Shown in pieces: positions 42,154-50,363 of a stretch of 64,000 bases of DNA. Every line of letters begins with the position of its first letter. Position 1 is the first letter of the stretch. The stretch is from positions 1 through 64,000 of IMG/VR virus record IMGVR_UViG_3300005613_000030; one strand, 5' to 3'. The position numbers and the translations under genes were made by a program. The notes beneath the pieces are model-generated. The model did not search any database and had not been told where the DNA came from. It saw only the letters and a list, made by a program, of their open reading frames with translations. This DNA comes from a virus.

Positions 42154-42987
42154 ATGACTTGGATTTGTTTAGAGGGCGTCGATCGTACGGGTAAAAGCTC
42201 TGTTGCTGAATATTACAAAACTCAAGGATACGAAGTTGTACATATGAATGCGCCAGATAAAAAGTATTCAGAACCAGGATATACTGGTCCTGGTTATGTC
42301 GATGAATTATTAGAGACATATATGCAATATGATGGTAAAAAAGTAATTTTTGACCGTACTATCTATGGTGAAAAAGTATGGCCTACAGTTTTTGGTCGTA
42401 AATCAAAATTATCTGATGAAGATTTTGATGCACTAAAGGACTTTGAAGATCAAAATGATACACAGTACATTTTAATGCATGATCCAAATTTTGAAGCTCA
42501 TTGGCAACGATGTGTAGACTGTAATGAACCATTAACTCGTTCACAATTTAATACAGCAATTGCTATGTATGAAAGGTTAATTAATGACGGCTTCGAAAAA
42601 AGAACTCTCCCCGACTTCAACACAGAAATATCAAGCTTATCAACAGAGAGAGTCGTGGAGGAATCTGATGTATCTGCTGTACAAACTGGAGATAATACAA
42701 AACCTACTACAGACGTTTATAAACAATCCTCAGCAGTGGAAAAATCCACCCCAGTAGAAAAACGATTACAAAAAGCTAACGCTATTAATACAATATTAAG
42801 TAGTAGAATTGTTAAACGAAAAGGTGATATATTTGATGACCTTGAAAAAGATATTCGTAATTTTTTAAACAGCAAATTAGATAGTATATTTGGCAATGAA
42901 CAAAATAAAACGTTTACAGACGAGCAAGTGTTGATTCTAAAATCAATGGCGGATCGCATTGTAGAGAAACAAAAGGGGCAAAAATGA
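42154..42987 (+). CDS. Thymidylate/deoxynucleoside monophosphate kinase with C-terminal extension
   Basis: 277 residues, SD AAGGA. The N-terminal 155 residues are a P-loop kinase: EGVDRTGKSS (7-16), DRTIYGEKVWP (the DR motif), typical of thymidylate-kinase-like phage enzymes that make dNDPs. The C-terminal 120 residues are extra: a low-complexity linker, then a helical domain (RIVKRKGDIFDDLEKDIRNFLNS, FTDEQVLILKSMADRIVEKQK). I do not recognise that domain; it may attach the enzyme to another phage protein. It is encoded among head genes and overlaps the next gene by 4 bases (ATGA). Confidence 0.75.
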   Translation: MTWICLEGVDRTGKSSVAEYYKTQGYEVVHMNAPDKKYSEPGYTGPGYVDELLETYMQYDGKKVIFDRTIYGEKVWPTVFGRKSKLSDEDFDALKDFEDQNDTQYILMHDPNFEAHWQRCVDCNEPLTRSQFNTAIAMYERLINDGFEKRTLPDFNTEISSLSTERVVEESDVSAVQTGDNTKPTTDVYKQSSAVEKSTPVEKRLQKANAINTILSSRIVKRKGDIFDDLEKDIRNFLNSKLDSIFGNEQNKTFTDEQVLILKSMADRIVEKQKGQK

Positions 42988-43205
42988 TTTTTATTCATAG
43001 AAAAAATGGTAGTATTGTGATTGCTGAACGAGATGGTATATCCTTAGATGATCAGCATGGTAGTTATGAGCACGTTGGTGGCTTCATAATGTATAACAAG
43101 TATCCACGAACTGTGCACTTACATATAGAAGATATAAAAGGTGATATAAACTTTTACTCATTAGAAGAGTTATTAGACAAATATGACTTTATTGGATGTT
43201 TATAA
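42984..43205 (+). CDS. Small hypothetical protein
   Basis: 73 residues beginning in an ATGA overlap with the kinase gene. A compact beta-rich sequence with a final short helix (SLEELLDKYDFIG). No family recognised. Coupled to the kinase by overlap and followed 12 bases later by the next gene. Confidence 0.55.
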   Translation: MIFIHRKNGSIVIAERDGISLDDQHGSYEHVGGFIMYNKYPRTVHLHIEDIKGDINFYSLEELLDKYDFIGCL

Positions 43206-43217
43206 TAGGGAGACATT

Positions 43218-43862
43218 ATGAAAGGTTTTAAACAGCAAAGTAGTCCATCGACTAAAAGTAAAATGCACGACTTAGAAAAGAATTTACAAAATGCTCAAAT
43301 GGCTGTAAATGTTACTCAACAAATGACTAAACAATTAATGAACAGTGTAACTATGTTGAGTAAAGATTCTAATAATATTTTGAATTTAGCTAATGATTTA
43401 CAATACAGAACTCTTGCGATGATTCAATTGTTAAAAGTTGATGTAGATGAATTAGATAAGCTAGCCGATGCAATTAAATTAGAAGAATACAATAAGTTAT
43501 CTGATGAAGAAGATGCAAGAATGAATTATTCAATCGGTGATATCGTTAAAGAAGAAAGTATCATTATTATAACATCGACTACTGATACTGAGCAAGACCA
43601 CGGTATCTTTAGATCAAAGATTGGTGTGTCTCAAATTCCTTATCCAGAAATGAAAAAAGATATAATTGGTAAAAAAGCTGGTGATAAATTTGATGCAGAT
43701 ATTCAAGGAGTGCTTCATCATATCGAATTGCTAGGTATTCGCGAACTACCTAAAAAATTAGAAATAGTCGAAGAAGAAACAACACCTAAAAAATGGGCTC
43801 ATAAAGATTGCGAGTGTGATAATAAAGATTGTGGGGATAATTGCGCCTGTGAAAAAAAATAA
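43218..43862 (+). CDS. Coiled-coil protein with GreA-like C-terminal fold and Cys-rich tail
   Basis: 214 residues, SD AGGGAGA. Residues 1-90 are helical (two coiled-coil hairpin-like helices). Residues 105-175 have the strand pattern ending IIGKKAGDKFDADIQGVLHHIELLGI, which resembles the FKBP-like C-terminal domain of GreA/GreB (LLGKxxGDxVEV...Y.IL.I). The end is CECDNKDCGDNCAC, a possible metal site. A Gre-like arrangement could modulate RNA polymerase. The likeness is pattern-level only. Confidence 0.4.
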   Translation: MKGFKQQSSPSTKSKMHDLEKNLQNAQMAVNVTQQMTKQLMNSVTMLSKDSNNILNLANDLQYRTLAMIQLLKVDVDELDKLADAIKLEEYNKLSDEEDARMNYSIGDIVKEESIIIITSTTDTEQDHGIFRSKIGVSQIPYPEMKKDIIGKKAGDKFDADIQGVLHHIELLGIRELPKKLEIVEEETTPKKWAHKDCECDNKDCGDNCACEKK

Positions 43863-44292
43863 CGACGAATCACAAATTGTCAAAGCTAAAATGGACAAAA
43901 GATGCCCAAGGAAATTAGAACATCATCCTTGCTCCTTTTGTCCATTAGCTGTTTTACGTCTTAAACAGCTAAGAAACGCTGGGCATGAATTAACTGAAGA
44001 AGAAGAAAGCAACCTTCCAGGGTGTCCTTGGGCTATCAATCATCAAATGTCAGATTATTGTTTTTTCAAGTTTGCAGCAGAGTATCTTGATTCAGGAAAC
44101 CCACCAACTGATATTGAGATTGCTCATATGAATTCAGTATCAACTGACACAATTAAGAAAAGTTTTAAATTAGGTCTTGAAAAGATAAAACAATCAGATA
44201 TGATGCAGGAAATTAATGAATCATACAATGGAGATGGTGTTCTTGATTCTACTCAGGAAAGTGATCCCGAGTATGAAATAAAGTATCGTTAG
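43849..44292 (+). CDS. Cys-containing HTH protein (sigma-like region 4)
   Basis: 147 residues from a GTG at 43849 (GGGGAT upstream), overlapping the previous gene by 14 bases. Two Cys clusters (PCSFCPLAVLR and PGCPWAIN...YCFFKF) could bind a metal or cluster. The segment PTDIEIAHMNSVSTDTIKKSFKLGLEKIKQ is a clear helix-turn-helix of sigma region 4 or LuxR type. Proteins with this C-P-W, Y-C-F-F and HTH layout occur among phage head genes with unknown role. Probably a DNA-binding regulator. Confidence 0.5.
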   Translation: MKKNNDESQIVKAKMDKRCPRKLEHHPCSFCPLAVLRLKQLRNAGHELTEEEESNLPGCPWAINHQMSDYCFFKFAAEYLDSGNPPTDIEIAHMNSVSTDTIKKSFKLGLEKIKQSDMMQEINESYNGDGVLDSTQESDPEYEIKYR

Positions 44293-44304
44293 GGGTAATA
44301 AACA

Positions 44305-44573
44305 ATGGAGCCAGTGTAACTTTTTGGTCAATAATTGGATGGATAGCTGCTTTAGCTGGCTTATTTTATCCACTTCCACAAGTAAAAAAATGTATTAAAT
44401 ATCGTAGTGCTTTAGGTATTAGTCGATATTTTTTATTTTTGTGGTTAATAGACAAAGCATTAACATTAGCATTAATGATCCATATGGATAATACAGCAAT
44501 GATAGTTAAATATGGATGCGGATTGGTGTGCGTGTTGATAATCATATACTTTAAGTTTTTTGGAAATAAGTAA
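44305..44573 (+). pseudogene. PQ-loop/SemiSWEET-like membrane transporter, frameshifted at the start
   Basis: The frame ending at TAA 44571-44573 encodes about 88 residues with three membrane segments and a PQ-loop: WSIIGWIAALAGLFYPLPQV, SRYFLFLWLIDKALTLAL, and a third hydrophobic run. SemiSWEET sugar transporters are this size and shape. That frame has no ATG, GTG or TTG start. An ATG at 44305 with AGGGG nine bases upstream is one base out of frame and stops after MEPV. Adding one G (ATGGGAGCC) would give MGASVTFW and an intact gene. So it is either a recent frameshift, a sequencing error, or a gene using an unusual start such as ATA 44298. Confidence 0.6.
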
Positions 44574-44612
44574 CTTATATTACTACTTATAATTTATAGG
44601 TTGTATCTCTGA

Positions 44613-44618
44613 TATAAT
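44613..44618 (+). promoter_or_regulatory. TATAAT promoter before HNH/protease genes
   Basis: TGATATAAT, 22 bases before the ATG at 44641; AGGAG is the SD. Confidence 0.45.
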
Positions 44619-44640
44619 ATTTTATGGATAGGAGTGTTAT

Positions 44641-45183
44641 ATGGCTAAAACTTGTGAAATTTGTTCAAGAGTCATATGTGAATTATCAAAACAAAAAAAG
44701 TATTGCTCTAAGCAATGCCGTGCTGTAAAAAAAATAATTACAGCTAAACAATGGAATTTACAGAATAGTGTAAAACATGCAGCACATCAGGAAAAATGGC
44801 GTAAGAATAATAGAGAATTAGATCGCATTAGATCTTTAGAAAGTAAAAAACGAGCTACAGTTAAGCAGAAATTAAAAACAAGAATAGCAACTAACCTGCG
44901 CAGTCGTATTCGTAAGGCTCTTCAAAAAGAGCAAAAAACAGGTTCAGCAGTGAGAGATTTAGGCTGTTCTATTGTGGATTTTAAGCAGCACTTAGAATCT
45001 AAATTTACAGAAGGTATGACATGGGATAACTACGGTAGAAATGGCTGGCACATAGATCACATCAAGCCATTAGCTAGTTTCGATCTTGAAGATCTTGAAA
45101 AGTTTAAGAAAGCTTGTCATTATAGTAACTTACAACCCCTTTGGGCTAAAGATAACTTAAAAAAGAGTGATAAATATGAGTAA
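44641..45183 (+). CDS. HNH homing endonuclease before prohead protease
   Basis: 180 residues. N-terminal Cys set (CEICSRVI...CSKQC), a basic helix-rich linker, then GSAVRDLGCSI, ESKFTEGMTWDNYG, GWHIDHIKPLA and ACHYSNLQPLWAKDNLKKS. Same paralogue group as 30517, 35951 and 38604. Its end overlaps the prohead protease start by 8 bases. It has its own promoter and SD, unlike most of the others. Confidence 0.85.
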   Translation: MAKTCEICSRVICELSKQKKYCSKQCRAVKKIITAKQWNLQNSVKHAAHQEKWRKNNRELDRIRSLESKKRATVKQKLKTRIATNLRSRIRKALQKEQKTGSAVRDLGCSIVDFKQHLESKFTEGMTWDNYGRNGWHIDHIKPLASFDLEDLEKFKKACHYSNLQPLWAKDNLKKSDKYE

Positions 45184-46603
45184 AAATAAATCATTAGAAG
45201 TCGATATGTGTGCTGGATCTGAGTTATGCGACTCGCAAGGTGAAACACTTTCAATTGAGGGTGCCGACATTAGTGAGTTAGAAGCTGGACGTGGAAGATT
45301 AAATGATAATCACGGGAAATCATATATGTCTAGCATTGGCCGCGTAACTGGTGCTAAAAAAATATTTAAAGCTGAAGACTGCGAAGATGAACGTCAACTG
45401 TATTATTGGGATAAAATAAAAGCTCCATATTTATATGTTAAAGGTGTTTTATATAACGATGAAGATCACTCTAATGCAAAAGCGGCTGCAGCAATTTTAA
45501 GAAATATCCATAAATCTGATTGTCCATTAAGGATTAAAGCCTCGGTAGAAGGTGGCGTAATAAGTCGTGGTGTTAAAGATCCCAACAGATTAGAAAGAAC
45601 TAAAGTTCACTCTATAGCGCTGACGTTCACGCCTGCGAATCAAGCCACGTTAGTAGAACCACTTAACTTATCAAAATCATTAGATCCTAATCAGAATAAA
45701 ATAGATGAAAATCTAATTAAATCAGTTATACATTTAGCTAAAAAAGACGAAGAAATACCATCTTTTAGACATGTACAACGAAATGCTCAAGCAGAAAAAA
45801 TAGTAGCTAATATAGATAAAATACAAAAATTAGCAAAAGCAACAGGTATTGAAGTACAATTTAAAACAACAGATCCAGGGTTATTAATAAAAAAAGCGAT
45901 TGAATCTAAGGTATTAAGTAATGTACAAAAAATTAATGCCTTAATGAAAGCAATACGGACTAAAAACAATACAGCATATGGAATACGTCAACCTAGTGCT
46001 GCTTCTAAAACACCTGTAACCCCACAAGCTGGGAAGACATATAATGCTGATAGAACATCTAAAGTAGTTAAGCCTGCTCAACCAGCTATAGCTAAAGATA
46101 CTTTTCATAATGACAAATCTAGTGGCCCACTAACCGAAAATACTCCTGCAGGTGGAACTGAAACTTCTATCCCGTTAAAGACTGGAAAACAGTTTGTACA
46201 GAGACAGCTGATACATAGTATTGCAAAAGGTATCCATGAAGGTACACATAATATTAATGACATACAAAAGCAATTAAATGATAAAGGAATTCATCCAGAT
46301 CGAGTTAGCAAAATAATAGCACATTTACATGATTATTCATCTAAGTTTCATAAATCAATAGACGAGATTGATGATCTAGATAAAGCACTAATGGCTGGCA
46401 CTGGTGGAGCTGGAGCTCCAACTGATTTAACGGGTGGTGGTGTTTTTCAATCTGAATCATTAGAGGGTGATGGACGTTTTAAATACATTACTTGTGATAA
46501 CTGCGGTAAAGAACAGATACATAGTAAACATCAAGTGAAATGCCGTGATTGTGGTAAAAATTTCAGTCTAAATAAGTTATTCAACACTATGGTACAAAAA
46601 TAA
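45176..46603 (+). CDS. Prohead maturation protease with long C-terminal tail
   Basis: 475 residues from the ATG at 45176. Residues 1-165 are an HK97/T4-type prohead protease: RLNDNHGKS with candidate His46, a long strand region, and KASVEGG with candidate Ser123, then KVHSIALTFTPANQATLVEPL. The remaining 310 residues are helical and low-complexity, ending in a zinc ribbon (CDNCGK...CRDCGKNF). Just before the ribbon, near residues 403-431, lies a motif (AG-x-GGAG, PTDLT, GGV-x-Q, ESLE) also found at the capsid protein N-terminus. The long tail may act as an internal scaffold or tether. Confidence 0.75.
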   Translation: MSKNKSLEVDMCAGSELCDSQGETLSIEGADISELEAGRGRLNDNHGKSYMSSIGRVTGAKKIFKAEDCEDERQLYYWDKIKAPYLYVKGVLYNDEDHSNAKAAAAILRNIHKSDCPLRIKASVEGGVISRGVKDPNRLERTKVHSIALTFTPANQATLVEPLNLSKSLDPNQNKIDENLIKSVIHLAKKDEEIPSFRHVQRNAQAEKIVANIDKIQKLAKATGIEVQFKTTDPGLLIKKAIESKVLSNVQKINALMKAIRTKNNTAYGIRQPSAASKTPVTPQAGKTYNADRTSKVVKPAQPAIAKDTFHNDKSSGPLTENTPAGGTETSIPLKTGKQFVQRQLIHSIAKGIHEGTHNINDIQKQLNDKGIHPDRVSKIIAHLHDYSSKFHKSIDEIDDLDKALMAGTGGAGAPTDLTGGGVFQSESLEGDGRFKYITCDNCGKEQIHSKHQVKCRDCGKNFSLNKLFNTMVQK

Positions 46604-46810
46604 AATCAATTATTTCATATATTTATAATCTATATAAATAAAAAAAAATCACATTAATTTTAACTAATCTTTAAGTCAACTTAAGGTTGGGTATAAGTAT
46701 GCTTAAGCAGCCACTTATGGTATTATGAAATCTTAAGTTAAACTGTAAGGTATTAATATTAACAATGTTCTGTTTATTTCAAGGGTAACAGAACGATAAA
46801 GGAGATTAAA
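46604..46810 (+). promoter_or_regulatory. Head-operon control region with repeated CTTAAG/TTAAGGTT elements
   Basis: 207 bases without a gene before the capsid operon. The palindrome CTTAAG occurs three times (46680, 46702, 46732). TTAAGGTT (46681-46688) also appears twice before the virion gene at 62428. Candidate -10 boxes are TATAAG (46692) and TATTAT (about 46721). The operon starts with a strong SD (AAAGGAG). By inference this is the main late promoter region. Confidence 0.45.
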
Positions 46811-47185
46811 ATGGGTAACAAAGTAGCAATCCTAGACAAACTCAAAAGAAACCTTGACATGAGATCTATTTCTTATGTTGACAGTGGTTCTTTTATTGTT
46901 GTTGATACAGATTGGACTATCTCTTATGAAGACGCTAGCATTCAAAAGCCTATGGGTGGAATAGATGATAGTTCTTCTCCATTTCTAGGGATTGGCATTG
47001 GTAATCCTGGAAAGATTAAGATAGTTGATTCAGCTAATTTACTAAATGTTATGATAGATAGTGAAGTAAAGCAAATTGTATTTGCTTTTGTTTGTAGTTT
47101 CGCTAATGATAAACTGTTAGTTGATAGTGGCGCCAATGAACGTGTTGTTCCTGGACATTCAGATTTTAATGGTTTAGGACAATAA
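46811..47185 (+). CDS. Putative head decoration or small capsid protein
   Basis: 124 residues, strong SD AAAGGAG. Beta-rich with Gly and Ser loops (SYVDSGSFIVVDTDW, SSSPFLGIGIGNPGK, KIKIVDSANLLNV). First gene of the scaffold/capsid operon. Small beta-rich proteins in this slot are often decoration or head-stabilising proteins, but I see no diagnostic motif. Confidence 0.45.
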   Translation: MGNKVAILDKLKRNLDMRSISYVDSGSFIVVDTDWTISYEDASIQKPMGGIDDSSSPFLGIGIGNPGKIKIVDSANLLNVMIDSEVKQIVFAFVCSFANDKLLVDSGANERVVPGHSDFNGLGQ

Positions 47186-47209
47186 TTTACTCTATCTAAG
47201 GAGACTGAG

Positions 47210-47929
47210 ATGAAAAACGAAGAATTAACGAAATCTCTTGTTAGTCTCATCGATGAAACTCTAGAGGAACTAGAGGAACTGAAGAAGTCAAAATTTACTG
47301 CTGCAGAAATCAAAATTGAAGGACCAGGAGATAAAGATGTTGCTGGCAAACCTACCAATGGCGAATTAGATGCTAAAAAAGCAGAAGATGAAGATGAAGA
47401 AGACGATGAGAAAAAAGTAGAAAAAGGCGTTTTAGACGAAGCTGAAAAGTCTGAAAAAGACGAAAAAGACGAAGAAGACGAAGATAAGAAAAAAGATAAG
47501 AAAATTGCTCAAAAAGAAATTGATAAGCATAATGAAAAAAAGCATGGCGAAAAAGAAGATGAAGATTCTGCTTATAAGTCAATGCCAGAAGAAGATAGCT
47601 TAAAGAAATCTCTAGAAGAACAAGAAGAACTTATTAAATCTTATGTTGATTCTAAATTTGCTTCTTTTGAAGAAAAAATTGCGGGCTTGATTAAAAAGAT
47701 CGATGAGATCGGTGATGCTCCTGTTGAAAGAAAAGGCGTTTCTGCTGAAAACTTTAGTGCTCTTAAGAAATCTGAAGAAGAAGTAGCACCTCTTTCTAAG
47801 GCGCAAGTAGCTGATAAGCTTTTTGAACTTAAAAAATCAGGAAATATTGTAGACACAGAAGATATTATCAGGGTTGAAACTGGCTCAAATGCAGACTTGA
47901 TGTCAATCGCTGAAAAATATAAATTATAG
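47210..47929 (+). CDS. Scaffolding protein (putative)
   Basis: A 239-residue, extremely charged protein. Residues 50-115 are almost only Lys, Glu and Asp; residues 130-170 are coiled coil; the C-terminus is a helical domain with LSKAQVADKLFELKK. Composition, helicity and its place just before the capsid gene fit a scaffolding protein removed during maturation. SD AAGGAGA. The KED tract is a strong low-complexity DNA repeat of GAA/GAT/AAA codons. Confidence 0.65.
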   Translation: MKNEELTKSLVSLIDETLEELEELKKSKFTAAEIKIEGPGDKDVAGKPTNGELDAKKAEDEDEEDDEKKVEKGVLDEAEKSEKDEKDEEDEDKKKDKKIAQKEIDKHNEKKHGEKEDEDSAYKSMPEEDSLKKSLEEQEELIKSYVDSKFASFEEKIAGLIKKIDEIGDAPVERKGVSAENFSALKKSEEEVAPLSKAQVADKLFELKKSGNIVDTEDIIRVETGSNADLMSIAEKYKL

Positions 47930-47952
47930 TAAACTCTTAAGGAGAGAATAAG

Positions 47953-49407
47953 ATGAACAACGACATGGTTAATCAAATTTCAAATGGATTGAGTCAGGGT
48001 CTAGTGTCTCCAGAGGACGTTGAACGACTTAATAAGGCGATCACAGCAGGTTACGGCGGAGCCGGAAAACCTACGGATCTTACTTACGGCGGCGTACTTC
48101 AGGCAGAATCACTTGAATCAACTCTAAAATCAATTACTTTCGACATGAAAAATCTTAAGTTTTGGCCTGCTGTTGCAGTAGACAAAGCTTATAACTTGTT
48201 CGAGCAGTACAACAGACTAGTTGGATACGGATCCGATTCTAGTCCTTACATGGGCGAAGGCGGAGCTCCTCAAGAAGAGGATTCTACTTACATTCGTGAT
48301 GGACAGAGAATTGTATTCTTTGGAACACGAAGAAAAGTATCCCATCAAATGACTTTAGTTAGAACTACAGTAGGTGATGTTGTAGCTCAACAAGCTAAAG
48401 AAGGAACAATGCATCTCCTAAAGAACATCGAAAGAGAACTTTATTGGGGACATGCTCATTTCGCTAATGTTGCTACTGGTGCTCAGAATGGATCAGTTTC
48501 CGATCTTCCTGCTAATTCAATTGCTATGAATGGTCTTCTTCAACAACTGTTGAAAGGCGACGATGATGAGCAACATAAATCAGGTGATTTCGCTGGTTTC
48601 GGAGATTTCCGATCAATAGCTCAAGATCTAGGCGGAAACGTTATGGCTCAAGATGATATTGAAGATCTATCAGTTATTGCTTTGGAAAACTTTGGTAATC
48701 CAAATGAATTACATGCTGAACCTCTAGCTATATCTGCTTTTATTAAGCAATTTTATCCACAATTCAGAAGCGCTCCAGGAATGTCAGCGCAGACAGTTGG
48801 ATATGATGTGAATAAAATGACCACATCAGCTGGTACTGTAGATTTTAAACCAAATCTATTTTTACGTCCACGTTATCAAGCTCGATCAAGAGCCGTCAAT
48901 GCTAATGCTCCTGTATTAGGTGCTGCTTCTTTCACAGCTGCTGCTGCTGGAACTGGTGGAAATATTCCTGCTGGAGATTATCAATATAAAATGACTTTTG
49001 TAAATGACTTTGGTGAGTCAGCTCCTATTCAGTTATCTGGTGGAGCAGTTACAGTTGCAGCTGGTGAAGTTGTTTCTTTAACTTTAGCAAATGTTCCTTC
49101 AAATGTTAAATCTATAAAAGTTTATAGAAGTAATGCTGGTGGAGCAGTTGGTGCAGAGTATTTTATTGCTAACTATAAATTAGCTGGTAGTGTTTATGTA
49201 GATTCTGGAGCTAAAGAGCCAGGACTAGGTGAAGCTTTCTTACTAGATATGAGTGCTGAATGTTTACGCTTTAAGCAACTTTCCCCACTTAGTAAGATAA
49301 ATTTCGCGATAGTATCTACTGCACTTGAGTTTGGTATTGTACTATACGGAGCTCTATTTGTTTATGCGCCGAGATTTAATTGCGTATTTAAGAATGTCGG
49401 TCGTTAA
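47953..49407 (+). CDS. Major capsid protein (HK97 fold) with Ig-like insertion
   Basis: 484 residues, SD AAGGAGAG. N-terminal arm with GGAG-x-PTDLT-x-GGV-x-QAESLES, then capsid-typical segments (FDMKNLKFWPAVAVDKAYNLFEQYNRL, RRKVSHQMTLVRTT, ERELYWG). Residues 316-425 look like an inserted Ig/FN3-type domain (GGNIPAGDYQYKMTFVNDFGES, SIKVYRS, YVDSG), followed by the last capsid strands. Codons are richer in C and G at third positions than in neighbours (GGC, GAC, CTT), as expected for a very highly expressed gene. A strong terminator follows. Confidence 0.85.
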   Translation: MNNDMVNQISNGLSQGLVSPEDVERLNKAITAGYGGAGKPTDLTYGGVLQAESLESTLKSITFDMKNLKFWPAVAVDKAYNLFEQYNRLVGYGSDSSPYMGEGGAPQEEDSTYIRDGQRIVFFGTRRKVSHQMTLVRTTVGDVVAQQAKEGTMHLLKNIERELYWGHAHFANVATGAQNGSVSDLPANSIAMNGLLQQLLKGDDDEQHKSGDFAGFGDFRSIAQDLGGNVMAQDDIEDLSVIALENFGNPNELHAEPLAISAFIKQFYPQFRSAPGMSAQTVGYDVNKMTTSAGTVDFKPNLFLRPRYQARSRAVNANAPVLGAASFTAAAAGTGGNIPAGDYQYKMTFVNDFGESAPIQLSGGAVTVAAGEVVSLTLANVPSNVKSIKVYRSNAGGAVGAEYFIANYKLAGSVYVDSGAKEPGLGEAFLLDMSAECLRFKQLSPLSKINFAIVSTALEFGIVLYGALFVYAPRFNCVFKNVGR

Positions 49408-49430
49408 TAACTAGTTGAAATTATTACGCA

Positions 49431-49460
49431 AAATAGGGGTCACGTAAGTGACCCCTTTTT
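49431..49460 (+). terminator. Strong rho-independent terminator after capsid gene
   Basis: A perfect 9-bp stem AGGGGTCAC/GTGACCCCT with loop GTAA and T5 tail. Close in sequence to the terminator at 41092. Confidence 0.92.
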
Positions 49461-49532
49461 ATTTCCCTATATCAACATAGTTATATATCGTTATAGTACA
49501 ACATAATAAATATCAACCATTATGGAGTTATT

Positions 49533-50291
49533 ATGTTTAATCGTGAACGAACTAAAGAGCTTTTTGGATATGATTTAGATCTTTCAGTTACACGCCGTAC
49601 TAAAAAAGAAATTGAGCAATCAAATGGTGTTGTTAGAAAGCATCTAAAAGTTGTAGATAATTGTCCTATATGCAATATTGAAAGAATTATATTACTTCGG
49701 CAATCAAGAAAAAATAAACCATGTAGTAAATGTTTCCATAATCTACCAACGACAATAGCGGCAAAAAGAAATCAAACTAAATTTGTATCTGAAGAGACTA
49801 AGCAAAAAATGAGAGATAATCATTGGTCTAAAAATGGTGGAGTATCTGCATTTAAAGGTAAAAAACATACAGAAGACACTAAAAATAAATTGCGATTACA
49901 TAGACAGCGACAATGTTTAAATTACACAGACGAACAGTTAAAACAGTTTCATATTAAGGCATCTTGTACTGTTCGTAATATTTCAATAGAGGATTTTGAT
50001 GGCTTCTCTTCTCCTAAAAACACATTAATTAGACAATCAGCAGAAGGTAAGCAATGGCGAATAGATGTCATGGCTAAAGCAAATTTTACTTGCGATAACT
50101 GTAATGTACGCGGAAAGAGTTTAGTAGCTCACCATCTTGAGGCATTTCATTGTAATCCGGAATTACGTTTTGATATCAATAATGGTGTCTGCTTGTGTCG
50201 AGATTGTCATGCTGAATTTCATACACAATACGGAAAGCGAAATAATACTAAAATACAATATGAAGAGTTTCATTGTAAAAATAAAAGTTAA
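49533..50291 (+). CDS. HNH homing endonuclease with NUMOD3-like motif
   Basis: 252 residues, SD ATGGAG. A zinc pair set (CPICNIE...CSKC), NUMOD3-like AFKGKKHTEDTKNKL, then CDNC, LVAHHLEAFHCNPELRFDINN and VCLCRDCHAEFHTQYGKRNN, an HNH domain akin to the gene at 13403. It lies in its own unit between the capsid terminator and the promoter at 50341. Confidence 0.8.
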   Translation: MFNRERTKELFGYDLDLSVTRRTKKEIEQSNGVVRKHLKVVDNCPICNIERIILLRQSRKNKPCSKCFHNLPTTIAAKRNQTKFVSEETKQKMRDNHWSKNGGVSAFKGKKHTEDTKNKLRLHRQRQCLNYTDEQLKQFHIKASCTVRNISIEDFDGFSSPKNTLIRQSAEGKQWRIDVMAKANFTCDNCNVRGKSLVAHHLEAFHCNPELRFDINNGVCLCRDCHAEFHTQYGKRNNTKIQYEEFHCKNKS

Positions 50292-50340
50292 TTCACTATA
50301 ATCCTATCTATTTTCATCAGTGGTGTTAATTGCTATTTGG

Positions 50341-50346
50341 TATAAT
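50341..50346 (+). promoter_or_regulatory. TATAAT promoter before GIY-YIG/kinase fusion
   Basis: TTTGGTATAAT (extended -10 form TGG), 17 bases before the GTG at 50364; AAGGAG is the SD. Confidence 0.5.
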
Positions 50347-50363
50347 ATCATGAAGGAGATAAC

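Noticed and set aside
44305-44330. Programmed -1 frameshift for the PQ-loop gene
   Set aside because: No slippery heptamer before the MEPV stop; a one-base deletion or non-standard start is simpler.
47373-47976. Minus-strand ORFs opposite the scaffold gene
   Set aside because: Shadows of the Lys/Glu/Asp codon tract; unbalanced composition and no start signals.
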